Shown in pieces: positions 27,836-37,580 of a DNA stretch of 64,000 nt (positions are counted from its first letter, which is position 1; every line of letters begins with the position of its first letter). The position numbers and the translations under genes were made by a program. The notes beneath the pieces were generated by a model, which was given only the letters and a program-made list of their open reading frames with translations, ran no database searches and was not told the origin of the DNA. Origin of the DNA: an uncultured Gammaproteobacteria bacterium (GTDB taxonomy: Bacteria; Pseudomonadota; Gammaproteobacteria; HyVt-429); the NCBI GenBank assembly GCA_947259975.1, contig CAMYOD010000006.1, forward strand, positions 102,482-166,481. Direction: 5' to 3'.

Positions 27836-29059
27836 ATGGAAACAGACCACGACATCCTGATAATTGGCGGCGGCCTCGCGGGCGCCAGCCTGGCCTGTGC
27901 GCTGGGGCCGAGCGGGTTGCGCATCGGCGTGGTCGAGGCGGTGCCCTTCGGCGGCCGTGGCCAACCCAGTTACGACGACCGCAACGTGGCCCTGGCCTAT
28001 GGCTCGAAACGGATCTTTGCCACCATGGGGGTGTGGGAAGACGTTGTCGCCGGGGGTGCCGCGCCGATCAAGCAGATCCATATCTCTGACCGCGGTCATT
28101 TCGGCGCCAGCCATTTGCATCACGACGCCATGGGTGTGGAGGCCCTGGGCTATGTGGTACCCAACCGGGTGCTGGGCGTCGCACTGCTGGCGGGCATGGA
28201 GCGTTACGCCAATGTGGATCTGATCTGTCCGGCGACCATGCAGGATATTCAGATCGATCATGATGCGGCCCGGGTCCAGGTCGACCGTGACGGCGAGGTT
28301 GTCACACTCACGACGCGCCTGCTGGTCATCGCCGACGGTGGCCGCTCGGCGGCACGGGAGATGTTGGGTATCGAGGCGCGTACCGTGGACTACCGGCAGA
28401 CCGCGGTTGTCGCCAACGCGACCCCGGAACGACCGCATGACGGCGTGGCCTTCGAACGCTTTACGCCGACCGGTCCGCTGGCACTGTTACCGCTGACCAA
28501 TGATCGCTGTGCGATGGTATGGAGCACGCGCCCCGAGCATGTTGATGAATTACTGGCGCTATCGGACGAGGAGTTCGCCAGTCGGCTGCATGCACGCTTC
28601 GGTGATCGCCTCGGCCGCTTCCAGCGGGTCGGCAAACGCAATGCCTACCCGCTGACCCTGGTGCGGGTACGCGAGCATGTGCGCGCACGGGTGGCGCTCA
28701 TCGGCAACGCGGCCCATGCGCTGCACCCGGTGGCAGGCCAGGGATTCAATCTGGGTCTGCGCGACGTGGCGGCGCTGGCGCAGGTGGTGACCGATGCGGT
28801 GCGCGCCGATAAAGACATCGGCGACCTGATGGTGTTGCAGGAGTATGCGGACTGGCGTCGTCGCGACACACTCGCCGTGACTCGCTTTACTGATTCCCTG
28901 GTACGGATGTTTTCCAACTCATTCTTCCCCGCGGTGGCGGCACGCAATCTCGGCCTGGTGGCGGTGGATCTCATCCCGCCGCTCAAGCGCAGCCTGGTGC
29001 ATCGCACCATGGGTCTGGCCGGCAAGCTGCCGCGCCTGGCGCGCGGACTGTCGTTGTAG
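27836..29059 (+). CDS. ubiH: 2-octaprenyl-6-methoxyphenol hydroxylase (FAD-dependent monooxygenase)
   Basis: 'DILIIGGGLAGASLACALGPSGLRIGVVEA', 'RVALIGNAAHALHPVAGQGFNLGLRDVAALAQ'; downstream of pepP. Confidence 0.93.
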   Translation: METDHDILIIGGGLAGASLACALGPSGLRIGVVEAVPFGGRGQPSYDDRNVALAYGSKRIFATMGVWEDVVAGGAAPIKQIHISDRGHFGASHLHHDAMGVEALGYVVPNRVLGVALLAGMERYANVDLICPATMQDIQIDHDAARVQVDRDGEVVTLTTRLLVIADGGRSAAREMLGIEARTVDYRQTAVVANATPERPHDGVAFERFTPTGPLALLPLTNDRCAMVWSTRPEHVDELLALSDEEFASRLHARFGDRLGRFQRVGKRNAYPLTLVRVREHVRARVALIGNAAHALHPVAGQGFNLGLRDVAALAQVVTDAVRADKDIGDLMVLQEYADWRRRDTLAVTRFTDSLVRMFSNSFFPAVAARNLGLVAVDLIPPLKRSLVHRTMGLAGKLPRLARGLSL

Positions 29060-29062
29060 ACC

Positions 29063-30274
29063 GTGGCGCGGGATTACGACGTCATCATTGTCGGTGCCGG
29101 TATCGTCGGCGCGACCCTGGCCCGTGCTTTGGCCGGTAGCACACTGCGGGTCGCCCTGATCGACGGTCGTGCGCCGGCGTTGGATCCGGTGGACGATTAC
29201 GACTTGCGAGTGTCTGCAATCACTCTGGCCTCGCAACAGGTGTTCGAAACCCTGGGTGTGTGGGCGGGGATGCAAACGCGTCGTGTGAGCCCGTTTCGCG
29301 AAATGCGTGTCTGGGATGCGGTCGGCGAGGGCAGCATTCATTTCGACAGCGCCGAAATCGGTGCATCGCAGCTCGGACACATCATCGAAAACCCGGTCAT
29401 CATCGCCGCCCTGCTCGAGGATCTGGCCGCGAGCGGCAATGTGGATACGCACTACCCGAATACCATTACGGCGATCCGCGAGTCCGACCGCGTGCATGTG
29501 ACCCTGGCCGACGGCGAACAACTGTCCGCCCTGGTGCTGGTGGGAGCAGACGGTGCCGATTCCGCGGTGCGCCGACACGCAGGTATTGAGAGCCGCGGCT
29601 GGAGCTATGACCAGAAAGGCATCGTCGCCACGGTGCGCACCGCACAGCCGCACCGGGAGACGGCCTGGCAACGCTTCCTGCCCACCGGCCCGCTGGCGTT
29701 TCTGCCGCTGGCCGACGGTCGTTGTTCGATCGTATGGAGTAACGACACGACACGCGCCGATGAACTCCTGGCGCTGGACGAAGATGCCTTTTGTAGCGCG
29801 TTGGCACAGGCGTTTGATCACGTCCTCGGCGAGGTGCGTGAAACCTCGCCACGGGCCGCGTTTCCCCTCGCCCGCGCCCACGCTGCGGCCTATGTGCAGC
29901 CGCGCCTGGTACTCATCGGCGATGCGGCACACACCATCCATCCCCTGGCCGGGCAGGGCGCCAATCTCGGCATCGCGGACGCGGCCACCCTGGCCGAGGT
30001 GCTGTGCGAAGCGAGCGCGGCGCAGAAGGATATCGGTGCCCTTTCCGTGTTGCGCCGCTACGAGCGCTGGCGCAAGGGCGACAACCTGGCAACCATGACC
30101 GTGATGGATGGCTTCAAGCGTTTGTTCGGCACCGACAACGCGCCGTTGGCGCGACTGCGCAGTTTGGGAATGAACGCCGCCGACGCAGCCACGCCGCTAA
30201 AAAATGTATTGGTGCGGCGCGCCATGGGCATGACAGGTGATCTGCCCAAGCTCGCGCGCGGCATTCGGCTTTAG
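29063..30274 (+). CDS. ubiI: UbiH/UbiF/VisC/COQ6-family hydroxylase (UbiI-like)
   Basis: 'YDVIIVGAGIVGATLARALAG', 'RLVLIGDAAHTIHPLAGQGANLGIADAATLAEVL'. Confidence 0.85.
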   Translation: MARDYDVIIVGAGIVGATLARALAGSTLRVALIDGRAPALDPVDDYDLRVSAITLASQQVFETLGVWAGMQTRRVSPFREMRVWDAVGEGSIHFDSAEIGASQLGHIIENPVIIAALLEDLAASGNVDTHYPNTITAIRESDRVHVTLADGEQLSALVLVGADGADSAVRRHAGIESRGWSYDQKGIVATVRTAQPHRETAWQRFLPTGPLAFLPLADGRCSIVWSNDTTRADELLALDEDAFCSALAQAFDHVLGEVRETSPRAAFPLARAHAAAYVQPRLVLIGDAAHTIHPLAGQGANLGIADAATLAEVLCEASAAQKDIGALSVLRRYERWRKGDNLATMTVMDGFKRLFGTDNAPLARLRSLGMNAADAATPLKNVLVRRAMGMTGDLPKLARGIRL

Positions 30275-30282
30275 GTAATGTC

Positions 30283-31254
30283 ATGTTCGTAGACACAATC
30301 AAACGCTTGTTACCCCATGGCCTGGTGCAATATGTGCCACGCTCGCTGCGGGATCGGCTGCGTGGGCGCCACCGCGCCGCCACGTCCGCCAGCTATACGG
30401 CGCTGGCCGCGTTGATGGATCGCTATACCACCGAAGCCCTTGTGAATACCGATGCGCAAGCCTTTCGTCGCCGCATCGATGAATTTCTGAGTCTGGATGA
30501 TTTTGCCGTCGAGGGTTATCAGGATCCGAGCATGCAACGGGATCTCTCCATGCGGTTTCACTGGGGGCATGACCACGACTTCGGTGAGTTTAAGCTGGCC
30601 GGGCGTATGCGCGACCGGCATATCGCCCTGCTGACCCAGTTCATGGATGAATTCGACGCCCTGCCGCTGGATCTTACCGGCCTGCGCGTGCTCGATATCG
30701 GCTGTTGGACCGGCGGCACCAGTCTGTTGTTACACGCCATGGGTGCGGAGGTCTACGCCATCGAAGAAGTCAGAAAGTATGCCGACTGCGCCGGCTACCT
30801 GGCCGATGCCTTCGGACTCGAACGTCTGCAGGTCGAAAATCTCTCGCTCTACGATCTTGGCCGCGACGATCTGCAGGACCGCTTCGATATCGTCTTGTTT
30901 GCCGGTGTGCTGTACCACGTCACCGATCCGGTCATCGCGTTGCGCCATACCTTTAATGTGCTGAAGGACGGCGGTACCTGTCTGGTGGAAACCGCGGCGA
31001 TTCCCGCCTTGCGGCAATCCCTCGAATACGAGGGACCGACCCTGTTCGCCGAACGGGACGCCAAGGGCAAGAGTCGCGGCGGCTGGAACTGGTTTGTGCC
31101 CTCGACGCGCACGCTGGCACGCATGATGGCGGACGTAGGCTACACGGACGTGCGCACTCGCGGGCTGGTCGCCGGGCGCGCGTTTGCCGTGGGTAAACGG
31201 CAGCGACACGTAGACATATTGCGCGCCGGTTTGTCGGTGCGGGATGTCCGTTAG
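30283..31254 (+). CDS. Class I SAM-dependent methyltransferase (CmoB/DUF1698-like)
   Basis: 'LTGLRVLDIGCWTGGTSLLLHAMGAEVYAIEE...FDIVLFAGVLYHVTDPVIALRHTFNVLKDGGTCLVET'. Confidence 0.8.
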   Translation: MFVDTIKRLLPHGLVQYVPRSLRDRLRGRHRAATSASYTALAALMDRYTTEALVNTDAQAFRRRIDEFLSLDDFAVEGYQDPSMQRDLSMRFHWGHDHDFGEFKLAGRMRDRHIALLTQFMDEFDALPLDLTGLRVLDIGCWTGGTSLLLHAMGAEVYAIEEVRKYADCAGYLADAFGLERLQVENLSLYDLGRDDLQDRFDIVLFAGVLYHVTDPVIALRHTFNVLKDGGTCLVETAAIPALRQSLEYEGPTLFAERDAKGKSRGGWNWFVPSTRTLARMMADVGYTDVRTRGLVAGRAFAVGKRQRHVDILRAGLSVRDVR

Positions 31255-31280
31255 GCACGCCGTCTTATCGAGACCCGGGA

Positions 31281-31865
31281 ATGCCGGCAAGCGAACGAGA
31301 GAAATGGGATACGCGTCACCGTGCCGCGGTTACGGCCGCAACGCCGGCGCGCGTGCTCGAGGAAAACGCACACTTGCTGCCGGCGTCAGGCAAGACGCTG
31401 GATCTGGCCTGCGGTAGCGGAGCGAATGCACTTTGGTTGGCGCGCCGCGGTTACGACGTCAGCGCCTGGGATTTTTCGTCCGTGGCCATAGAAAAGGTCG
31501 CCGCGGAAGCACGACGCCTGGAACTTGCGGTGACCGCGGAGGTGCGGGATGTGGTGCAAGACCCACCGGCAGTCGAGAGCTTCGACGTCATCGTGGTGAC
31601 GAGGTTTCTCGAGCGTAGCTTGACGCCGCGGTTGATCGCCGCTCTGTACCCCAACGGCCTGCTCTACTACCAGACGTTTACCGCGGCGCGTGTGGATGAC
31701 AAAGGGCCGGCAAACCCGGCTTATCTATTGCAGGACAATGAGTTGTTAGCGCTCTTTTCGCCGCTGCGGATTCTCGTGTATCGTGAAGAGGGATGTGTCG
31801 GCCGGCGCGACGCCGGCTGGCGTGGTCAAGCCATGTTGGTCGGGCAAAAACGCAGCCCGCGGTGA
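31281..31865 (+). CDS. Class I SAM-dependent methyltransferase (TehB-like)
   Basis: 'REKWDTRHRAAV...LPASGKTLDLACGSGANALWLARRGYDVSAWDFSSVAIEKV'. Confidence 0.85.
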   Translation: MPASEREKWDTRHRAAVTAATPARVLEENAHLLPASGKTLDLACGSGANALWLARRGYDVSAWDFSSVAIEKVAAEARRLELAVTAEVRDVVQDPPAVESFDVIVVTRFLERSLTPRLIAALYPNGLLYYQTFTAARVDDKGPANPAYLLQDNELLALFSPLRILVYREEGCVGRRDAGWRGQAMLVGQKRSPR

Positions 31866-31879
31866 TTGGATCTGAACTC

Positions 31880-32254
31880 ATGTTTGTTATGAAAAATTTC
31901 ACGCGTCGCATTGCCTGGTTAAGTGCGGCGTTGGCGGTTTGTTTCTGGGCCGCGGGCTGTACGCCACTGTTGGTCGGCGGCGCCGCCGCGGGTGGTTACT
32001 ATGTCGGTAAGGACGAACGTTCCGCCGGTCGTATTGCGGATGATGCGGGTATCACCGCAAGCATCAATGCGAAATATGCCAAGGATCCGGACGTCAGCGC
32101 TATCGACATCAATGTGGATACGCGCAGCGGGGTCGTGACCTTATATGGCAGCGTCTCCAGCCGGCGCGCGGCGAACCGGGCGGTGGAACTGGCGCGCAGC
32201 ACCAAGGGTGTGCGCAAGGTCATCTCCAAGATCACCGTGGTGCCGGCGAATTAA
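31880..32254 (+). CDS. BON-domain lipoprotein
   Basis: Lipobox 'FWAAGC'; 'DDAGITASINAKYAKDPDVSAIDINVDTRSGVVTLYGSVSSRRAANRAVELARSTKGVRKVISKI'. Confidence 0.9.
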   Translation: MFVMKNFTRRIAWLSAALAVCFWAAGCTPLLVGGAAAGGYYVGKDERSAGRIADDAGITASINAKYAKDPDVSAIDINVDTRSGVVTLYGSVSSRRAANRAVELARSTKGVRKVISKITVVPAN

Positions 32255-32333
32255 ACATTCCATAGTATTGTCAGCGCGTGCACGGGGTGCGATCGTGGTA
32301 CACGCTGGCTGGACCAGTTTGTAGAGAATTCAT

Positions 32334-33128
32334 ATGAAGCAATACCTGGATTTGATGCGCCATGTGCGCGACCATGGCGTGCGCAAGGATGATCGCACCG
32401 GCACCGGCACCTTGAGCGTATTCGGGTATCAAATGCGCTTCGACCTGGCCGCGGGATTTCCGCTACTGACGACCAAGAAACTGCATTTGCGTTCCATTAT
32501 TCACGAGTTGTTGTGGTTTTTGCGCGGCGATACGAATGTAAAATATCTTCACGACAACGGTGTCAGTATCTGGGACGAATGGGCCGATGCCGACGGTAAT
32601 CTGGGGCCGGTTTATGGTTACCAGTGGCGCTCCTGGCCGGCGCCGAACGGACGCCACATCGATCAGATTAGCCAGATTCTGGATCAGATCAGGAACAACC
32701 CGGATTCCCGGCGCATTATCGTCAGTGCCTGGAATGTGGGCGAAATCGAAAACATGGCGTTGCCGCCCTGTCACGCGTTCTTTCAGTTTTACGTGGCGGA
32801 AGGTCGCCTCTCCTGCCAGCTGTATCAGCGCAGTGCCGACATATTTCTCGGCGTGCCATTCAACATCGCCTCCTATGCGCTGCTGACGATGATGGTGGCC
32901 CAGGTCTGCGGGCTGCGGCCGGGGGATTTTGTGCACACCCTCGGCGATGCGCATCTGTACTCGAATCATCTCGAACAGGTCGATTTACAGTTGAGTCGCG
33001 AACCCCATCCCCTGCCGACCATGGTGTTGAATCCGGACGTGACATCCTTGTTTGATTTCAGTTTCGAGGATTTCAGCCTGGAAAACTATCAAGCCCACCC
33101 GGGCATCAAGGCGCCGGTGGCGGTTTAG
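32334..33128 (+). CDS. thyA: Thymidylate synthase
   Basis: '[38 protein letters not shown]', '[13 protein letters not shown]', '[26 protein letters not shown]'. Confidence 0.98.
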   Translation: MKQYLDLMRHVRDHGVRKDDRTGTGTLSVFGYQMRFDLAAGFPLLTTKKLHLRSIIHELLWFLRGDTNVKYLHDNGVSIWDEWADADGNLGPVYGYQWRSWPAPNGRHIDQISQILDQIRNNPDSRRIIVSAWNVGEIENMALPPCHAFFQFYVAEGRLSCQLYQRSADIFLGVPFNIASYALLTMMVAQVCGLRPGDFVHTLGDAHLYSNHLEQVDLQLSREPHPLPTMVLNPDVTSLFDFSFEDFSLENYQAHPGIKAPVAV

Positions 33129-33132
33129 CATC

Positions 33133-33621
33133 ATGGGCCTGTCCCTGATTGTCGCCATGGACGAGGGTCGCGTGATCGGCGCCAACAATGCCATGCCCTG
33201 GCATCTGCCGGCGGACCTGCGCCATTTTCGCGAAGTGACCATGGGCAAGCCCATCGTCATGGGCCGCAAGACATTCGAATCCATCGGCAAGGCGCTGCCG
33301 GGGCGTCGCAATATCGTGATCAGTGCGAATCCGGATTTCGTCGCCGCGGGTTGTATGGTGGTACCGAATCTGCAGGCGGCGCTGGAATCTGCTGCGGACG
33401 CGCCGGAGATCATGATCATCGGCGGTGCCACGATCTTCGCCCAGACCCTGGCGCAGGCGGATCGGCTCTACCTGACGGTGATCCACCATCGCTTCGACGG
33501 GGATACCTGGTTTCCGGAAATCGACGCCGTAAAGTGGCGTGAGGTGGCACGCAGCGATCACGCGGCGGATGAACGCAATCCCTACGACTACAGCTTCATC
33601 ACGCTAGAGCGGGCAAACTAA
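33133..33621 (+). CDS. folA: Dihydrofolate reductase
   Basis: 'MGLSLIVAMDEGRVIGANNAMPWHLPADLRHFREVTMGKPIVMGRKTFESIGKALPGR'. Confidence 0.97.
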   Translation: MGLSLIVAMDEGRVIGANNAMPWHLPADLRHFREVTMGKPIVMGRKTFESIGKALPGRRNIVISANPDFVAAGCMVVPNLQAALESAADAPEIMIIGGATIFAQTLAQADRLYLTVIHHRFDGDTWFPEIDAVKWREVARSDHAADERNPYDYSFITLERAN

Positions 33622-33635
33622 TCGTTGCAGCGCGT

Positions 33636-35078
33636 TCACAGCTCCGGCGAGCGCAGCACCATCATTTTTTCGATCTGCATGTCCTCGAAGGTGTAGGGGA
33701 TGCCGCCGACACCGAGCCCAGATTGACGCAATCCGGCAAAAGGCATCCAGTCGACGCGGAAGGCGGTGTGATCGTTGATCATGACCGCGGACGCGTCGAG
33801 GCGGCGATAGCATTTCATGGCGGTATCCAGGTCCTGGGTGATCACCGACGCCTGAAACGCGAAGGGCAGGGCATTCGCCCGCGCCAGGGCGTCGTCGATG
33901 TCATCATAGGGATAGACACAGATCACCGGCCCGAAGATTTCCTGCTGACTGACCCGTGCATCCGCGGGTGGGTCGTAAAGAACCGTGCAGGCATAGGTTG
34001 TCGTCGAGAGTCGTTCGCCGCCGGTGAGGCACTCGGCGCCGCCGGCCACCGCCTCATCCACCCACTCACCGACGCGGTCGGCTTCCCGCGGGCGAATCAG
34101 GGGGCCGACCTCGGTTGCCGCCAGCGTCGGATCGCCGATGGTCATCTGGCGCGCCAAATCCGTGAGCCCGTCGGCGACCTGGCGCGCGATCGACGCGTGC
34201 GCGAACACGCGCTGCACTGACACGCAGACCTGGCCGGCGTGATAAAGCCCGCCCTTGGCGAGCAGGGGCAACATTTCGTCGATCCTGGCGTCCGCCGCCA
34301 TGATCACCGGTGCCGCGCCACCGTGCTCCAACGCGCAACGGGCGCCGGGCGCCAATTGTGAGCGCAGCATCCAACCCACCCGGGCGCTGCCGATAAAGCT
34401 GAAGAAACCGACCCGCGAGTCCGTGACCAGTTGGCTGGCGACCTCGAGATTTTCCGTCATCACCGCCTGGCAATATTCGTCCGGCAGCCCCGCCTCGCGC
34501 AGTATCTGCACGAAGCGAAAACACGACAGCGGCGTGTCCTCCGCCGGCTTCACGATTACCGGACAGCCCGCCGCGATGGCCGGACCGACCTGGTGTACGA
34601 TCAGATTGAACGGATGATTGAAGGCACTTACCGCCATCACCACGCCGATGGGTTCACGCCGGGTCATGGCCAGGCGATTGGCGGAGGCGGCGTTCAGATT
34701 CATGGGAATTTCGCGGCCGCTGTCCGTGCGCAGGCACTCGATACAGTTCTTCACGCCGTCGATGGCACGCGCCACCTCGACACGGGAATCCAGCAGCGGC
34801 TTGCCGCCCTCCCGCGCCGCCTCGACGGCCAGGTGCTCGGCGCGATCCTCGATCAGGCCGGCGGTCTTTTCGAGCACGGCGATGCGGGTCGCCGGCGGCA
34901 ACCAGCGATCCTTGTCCGCGAACACGGCGTGAGCGTTCGCCAACGCGGTTTCGGCGCCAGCCGCATCAATCGTGGCGACCCGGCCGATGGTCTGTTGATC
35001 GAAGGGTGCGGTTACCGCCGTCGGGTCCGCCGTCGCGGTTGCACCTGGAACCATGAGGTCGAATGTCTCGTCGGTCAT
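33636..35078 (-). CDS. NAD(P)-dependent aldehyde dehydrogenase family protein
   Basis: 'SAFNHPFNLIVHQVGPAIAAGCPVIVKPAEDTPLS', 'FFSFIGSARVGWMLRSQLAPGARCALEHGGAAPVIM', 'GLYHAGQVCVSVQRVF'. Start taken at MTDETFDL. Confidence 0.92.
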   Translation of the reverse strand: MTDETFDLMVPGATATADPTAVTAPFDQQTIGRVATIDAAGAETALANAHAVFADKDRWLPPATRIAVLEKTAGLIEDRAEHLAVEAAREGGKPLLDSRVEVARAIDGVKNCIECLRTDSGREIPMNLNAASANRLAMTRREPIGVVMAVSAFNHPFNLIVHQVGPAIAAGCPVIVKPAEDTPLSCFRFVQILREAGLPDEYCQAVMTENLEVASQLVTDSRVGFFSFIGSARVGWMLRSQLAPGARCALEHGGAAPVIMAADARIDEMLPLLAKGGLYHAGQVCVSVQRVFAHASIARQVADGLTDLARQMTIGDPTLAATEVGPLIRPREADRVGEWVDEAVAGGAECLTGGERLSTTTYACTVLYDPPADARVSQQEIFGPVICVYPYDDIDDALARANALPFAFQASVITQDLDTAMKCYRRLDASAVMINDHTAFRVDWMPFAGLRQSGLGVGGIPYTFEDMQIEKMMVLRSPEL

Positions 35079-35196
35079 TGCCGTCCTCCGTGTCGGTTCC
35101 CTGCGGAAACCCATCTTTGCTTCGTACAATCAGTCTACATCTATTTATCGGCTGGCGTGGGGATTGATTTAGACCGTGCCCGCGGCACGAAGTTGT

Positions 35197-35284
35197 CAAA
35201 AATGGGGTCGGAGTGAATTTTCCATTCACAGCGGACAATAAACATCCAGGTTTTCTGGAAAACTTCACTCCGACCCCATTTTTG
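35197..35284. repeat. Long inverted repeat / stem-loop element (caaaaatggggtcggagtgaa ... ttcactccgaccccatttttg)
   Basis: Perfect 21-bp arms, extended by ttttcc/ggaaaa with one base offset; about 88 bp overall. Confidence 0.95.
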
Positions 35285-35423
35285 AGCTGTCGGCAGCGGC
35301 TCAGTTTCCTTTTCATTTCGGCGGCGGAGACGCCACCAGAATGAGACGAATGGGCAATGTGTGCCACTACCCGGCTCTCATTCGGCTGGGCAGTTGCGCG
35401 GTATCTCCGGTATCATTATCCGT

Positions 35424-35687
35424 ATGCGCACCAGGAACACATCTCGCTCGGGTCGCCTGCTTGCCACTGCGGCGGCGCTGGCTTTCTTGCAGGCCTGTGC
35501 GACGGGCGGGACGGAAACCCGTTCCACCGCGCAAATAGAGTGTCTGGGCGCGAACCAGTGTGCCGGCATGAGTGAATGCGCCACCGCGGCGCATGTCTGT
35601 GCCGGACACAACGACTGCAAGGGACAGGGTTGGGCGTACAAGGACCGCGAGCAGTGCCTGGCCGCCGGCGGCAAGGTGCTGCGTTAG
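35424..35687 (+). CDS. Small Cys-rich lipoprotein, bufferin (BufA2)-like motif
   Basis: Lipobox 'ALAFLQAC'; mature 'IECLGANQCAGMSECATAAHVCAGHNDCKGQGWAYKDREQCLAAGGKVL' with six further Cys. Confidence 0.75.
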   Translation: MRTRNTSRSGRLLATAAALAFLQACATGGTETRSTAQIECLGANQCAGMSECATAAHVCAGHNDCKGQGWAYKDREQCLAAGGKVLR

Positions 35688-35721
35688 GCGTGGCGATGCA
35701 CGTGCGCGAACGACGTCGCGG

Positions 35722-36411
35722 TTAGGGAAAGCTGTACAGAAAACTGGCGGAGAAGAAATCGATATCGTCGTCGGTGGACAGACTGTCGCGCGACAGATCG
35801 AAATCGCCGTCGAAGCTGAGACGCTCCCACTCGAGGCGGAATGAGGCGTTCTCGGTGAAGTTCACCGCGCCGCCGAGTCCGATTGACACACCCGCGCCCG
35901 ACTCCGACACGCTTTCGCGTAAACCGAACGCCGGCGCGCTCGCTTCCAGATCCGCGTTCCAGTACAAAAGACCAGCCTTGCCGAACACGCTGCCGAAGTC
36001 ACCGACCGGAATCTGTGGCACGAGGGCCAGGGTCAATCCGCTGAGGTCGAGGCTGACATCCGCGCTGCCGAGGATTTCCGTATCCGCGGTGAGATCGCCA
36101 AGGGCCACGAAACCCCCTTCGAGCGCAAAGAACTTGCCAAAGTTAACGCCACCGAAGAACTTATAGCCGGTGTCGCTGGTATCGGCGTTGCAGATGAAAC
36201 CCTCGTCCACGCACAACTGCTCGATCTGTTCCTCGCCACCGTAATCGGCCTCGCCGATGCCGACGCCGATATAGCCACCCATGTCGGCAGACGCCGTGGC
36301 GACGGTGACCAGTAGCCACAGGGCAAGTACGCTCGTGATCGTATGCCGAGAGAAAATCGCCCTGCGAACGGGTTCACAGACAGGGACCGCGGAGATGTGT
36401 AGGCTGTTCAT
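35722..36411 (-). CDS. Outer-membrane beta-barrel protein
   Basis: Signal-like segment, 'ADMGGYIGVGIGEADYG', glycine/aromatic alternating strands, C-terminal 'FFSASFLYSFP' ending in an aromatic motif. Confidence 0.8.
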   Translation of the reverse strand: MNSLHISAVPVCEPVRRAIFSRHTITSVLALWLLVTVATASADMGGYIGVGIGEADYGGEEQIEQLCVDEGFICNADTSDTGYKFFGGVNFGKFFALEGGFVALGDLTADTEILGSADVSLDLSGLTLALVPQIPVGDFGSVFGKAGLLYWNADLEASAPAFGLRESVSESGAGVSIGLGGAVNFTENASFRLEWERLSFDGDFDLSRDSLSTDDDIDFFSASFLYSFP

Positions 36412-36492
36412 AGGTAATAATTATAGCGCGATCCGGCGATTTTACATATGCCCTGCGACCGCCGGCTCGCCCTTGTTTTGAGCGTGTAATCG

Positions 36493-36858
36493 GTGCCCCT
36501 GATTGAGCGTAGCGTCTTCCAGCCGCGCGGCCCGCACCGGCGCCGCTGGTTCTACGACGATTACTTCGATCTCATCGTCTGGCTGTCGCCGGCGGATGCG
36601 GTGGTCGGATTTCAGCTGTGCTACGACAAATCGGGGGCTGAGCATTCCCTGACCTGGCAGACAGGAGATGGTTTCCGCCATCACCAGATCGACGCCGGTG
36701 AGGCCAATCCGGCAAAGAACCAGTCACCTATATTGCTGACCGCCGACCGCCTCCCACCACACCAGCTGGTGGAACGATTCGCCATCGCTAGCTCTGCGAT
36801 GGACCACGCGTTGCGACGTTTTATCCTGCGACAGCTCGAGAAGATCGTTGATGCGTGA
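36493..36858 (+). CDS. Conserved hypothetical protein
   Basis: 121 aa, 'PRGPHRRRWFYDDYFDLIVWLSPADAVVGFQLCYDKSGAEHSLTW'. Confidence 0.7.
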   Translation: MPLIERSVFQPRGPHRRRWFYDDYFDLIVWLSPADAVVGFQLCYDKSGAEHSLTWQTGDGFRHHQIDAGEANPAKNQSPILLTADRLPPHQLVERFAIASSAMDHALRRFILRQLEKIVDA

Positions 36859-36941
36859 TTTCACTGTCATACGCTGCCGAGTTGCAATTGCCGTAATGCG
36901 AGATAGACTGCGGTAACGATTCCCGAGTCAGGAGCAGGACA

Positions 36942-37148
36942 ATGTATTTGTTACATCGCACCAGCGGCGATCTGGTCGAAGTACTCGACGTCAGCGAAGC
37001 AATTGATCCCTGCAAGGATTCGCTTGGCGGCCGCTTTCATGCCGGCGAAGAGATCCAGGAGCCGGAGACCTTTGCCAAATCAGATCTTGTATTCCCGTCC
37101 GGTGAGGCCTTGCCCCGTTGTTGGCTGGATCCCGACTACAAGCGCTAG
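36942..37148 (+). CDS. Small hypothetical protein
   Basis: 68 aa 'MYLLHRTSGDLVEVLDVSEAIDPCKDSLGGRFHAGEEIQEPETFAKSDLVFPSGEALPRCW'. Confidence 0.55.
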   Translation: MYLLHRTSGDLVEVLDVSEAIDPCKDSLGGRFHAGEEIQEPETFAKSDLVFPSGEALPRCWLDPDYKR

Positions 37149-37183
37149 TCTTGCCGTGCGATCCGGTATAGCGTCCGGCGTGT

Positions 37184-37540
37184 GTGATCATGGCGCTGCC
37201 TGAACTCGGTACGGCCGTGCCCAAGCGGCGCTATCAGATCGGATCCGATATGGCGGTTTTGTTGGGCGATATCGAGAGCAAAGGCGACGTTCATTACCGT
37301 TACGTGCTCGCACTGTTGCGCGCGGGGCAGCCGGAACCCACGTTCTATGTCACCGCCGAGCGCGGCGCCAAAGAGCCGGCAGGAGTACCGCTTGATCTTT
37401 GTATCTACACGGCGGAGGGCGGTCGCGAGCAGATTGATGCGTCGAAGGAGTGGCGCAAGATCGACCATTTCGCCGACCGTGCGCTGGAGCTGGCCATTGC
37501 GCGCCATGGCTTAAACGCGCAGCCGCAGCGCCTGATGTGA
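37184..37540 (+). CDS. Conserved hypothetical protein
   Basis: About 118 aa 'LPELGTAVPKRRYQIGSDMAVLLGDIESKGDVHYRYVLALLRAGQPEPTFYVTAE'. Confidence 0.6.
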   Translation: MIMALPELGTAVPKRRYQIGSDMAVLLGDIESKGDVHYRYVLALLRAGQPEPTFYVTAERGAKEPAGVPLDLCIYTAEGGREQIDASKEWRKIDHFADRALELAIARHGLNAQPQRLM

Positions 37541-37580
37541 TCCCGCGGAAATCGGTTGCACAGACAGGAATAGAGATGTC

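Noticed and set aside
27368-28438. 356-aa minus-strand ORF crossing pepP, the heptamer repeat and ubiH
   Set aside because: Contains repeat-derived 'VISCILYLVSCILKLVT' and overlaps two solid genes; not a real protein.
28919-29941. 340-aa minus-strand ORF opposite ubiI-like gene
   Set aside because: Shadow ORF without recognisable domains; the + strand hydroxylase explains the region.
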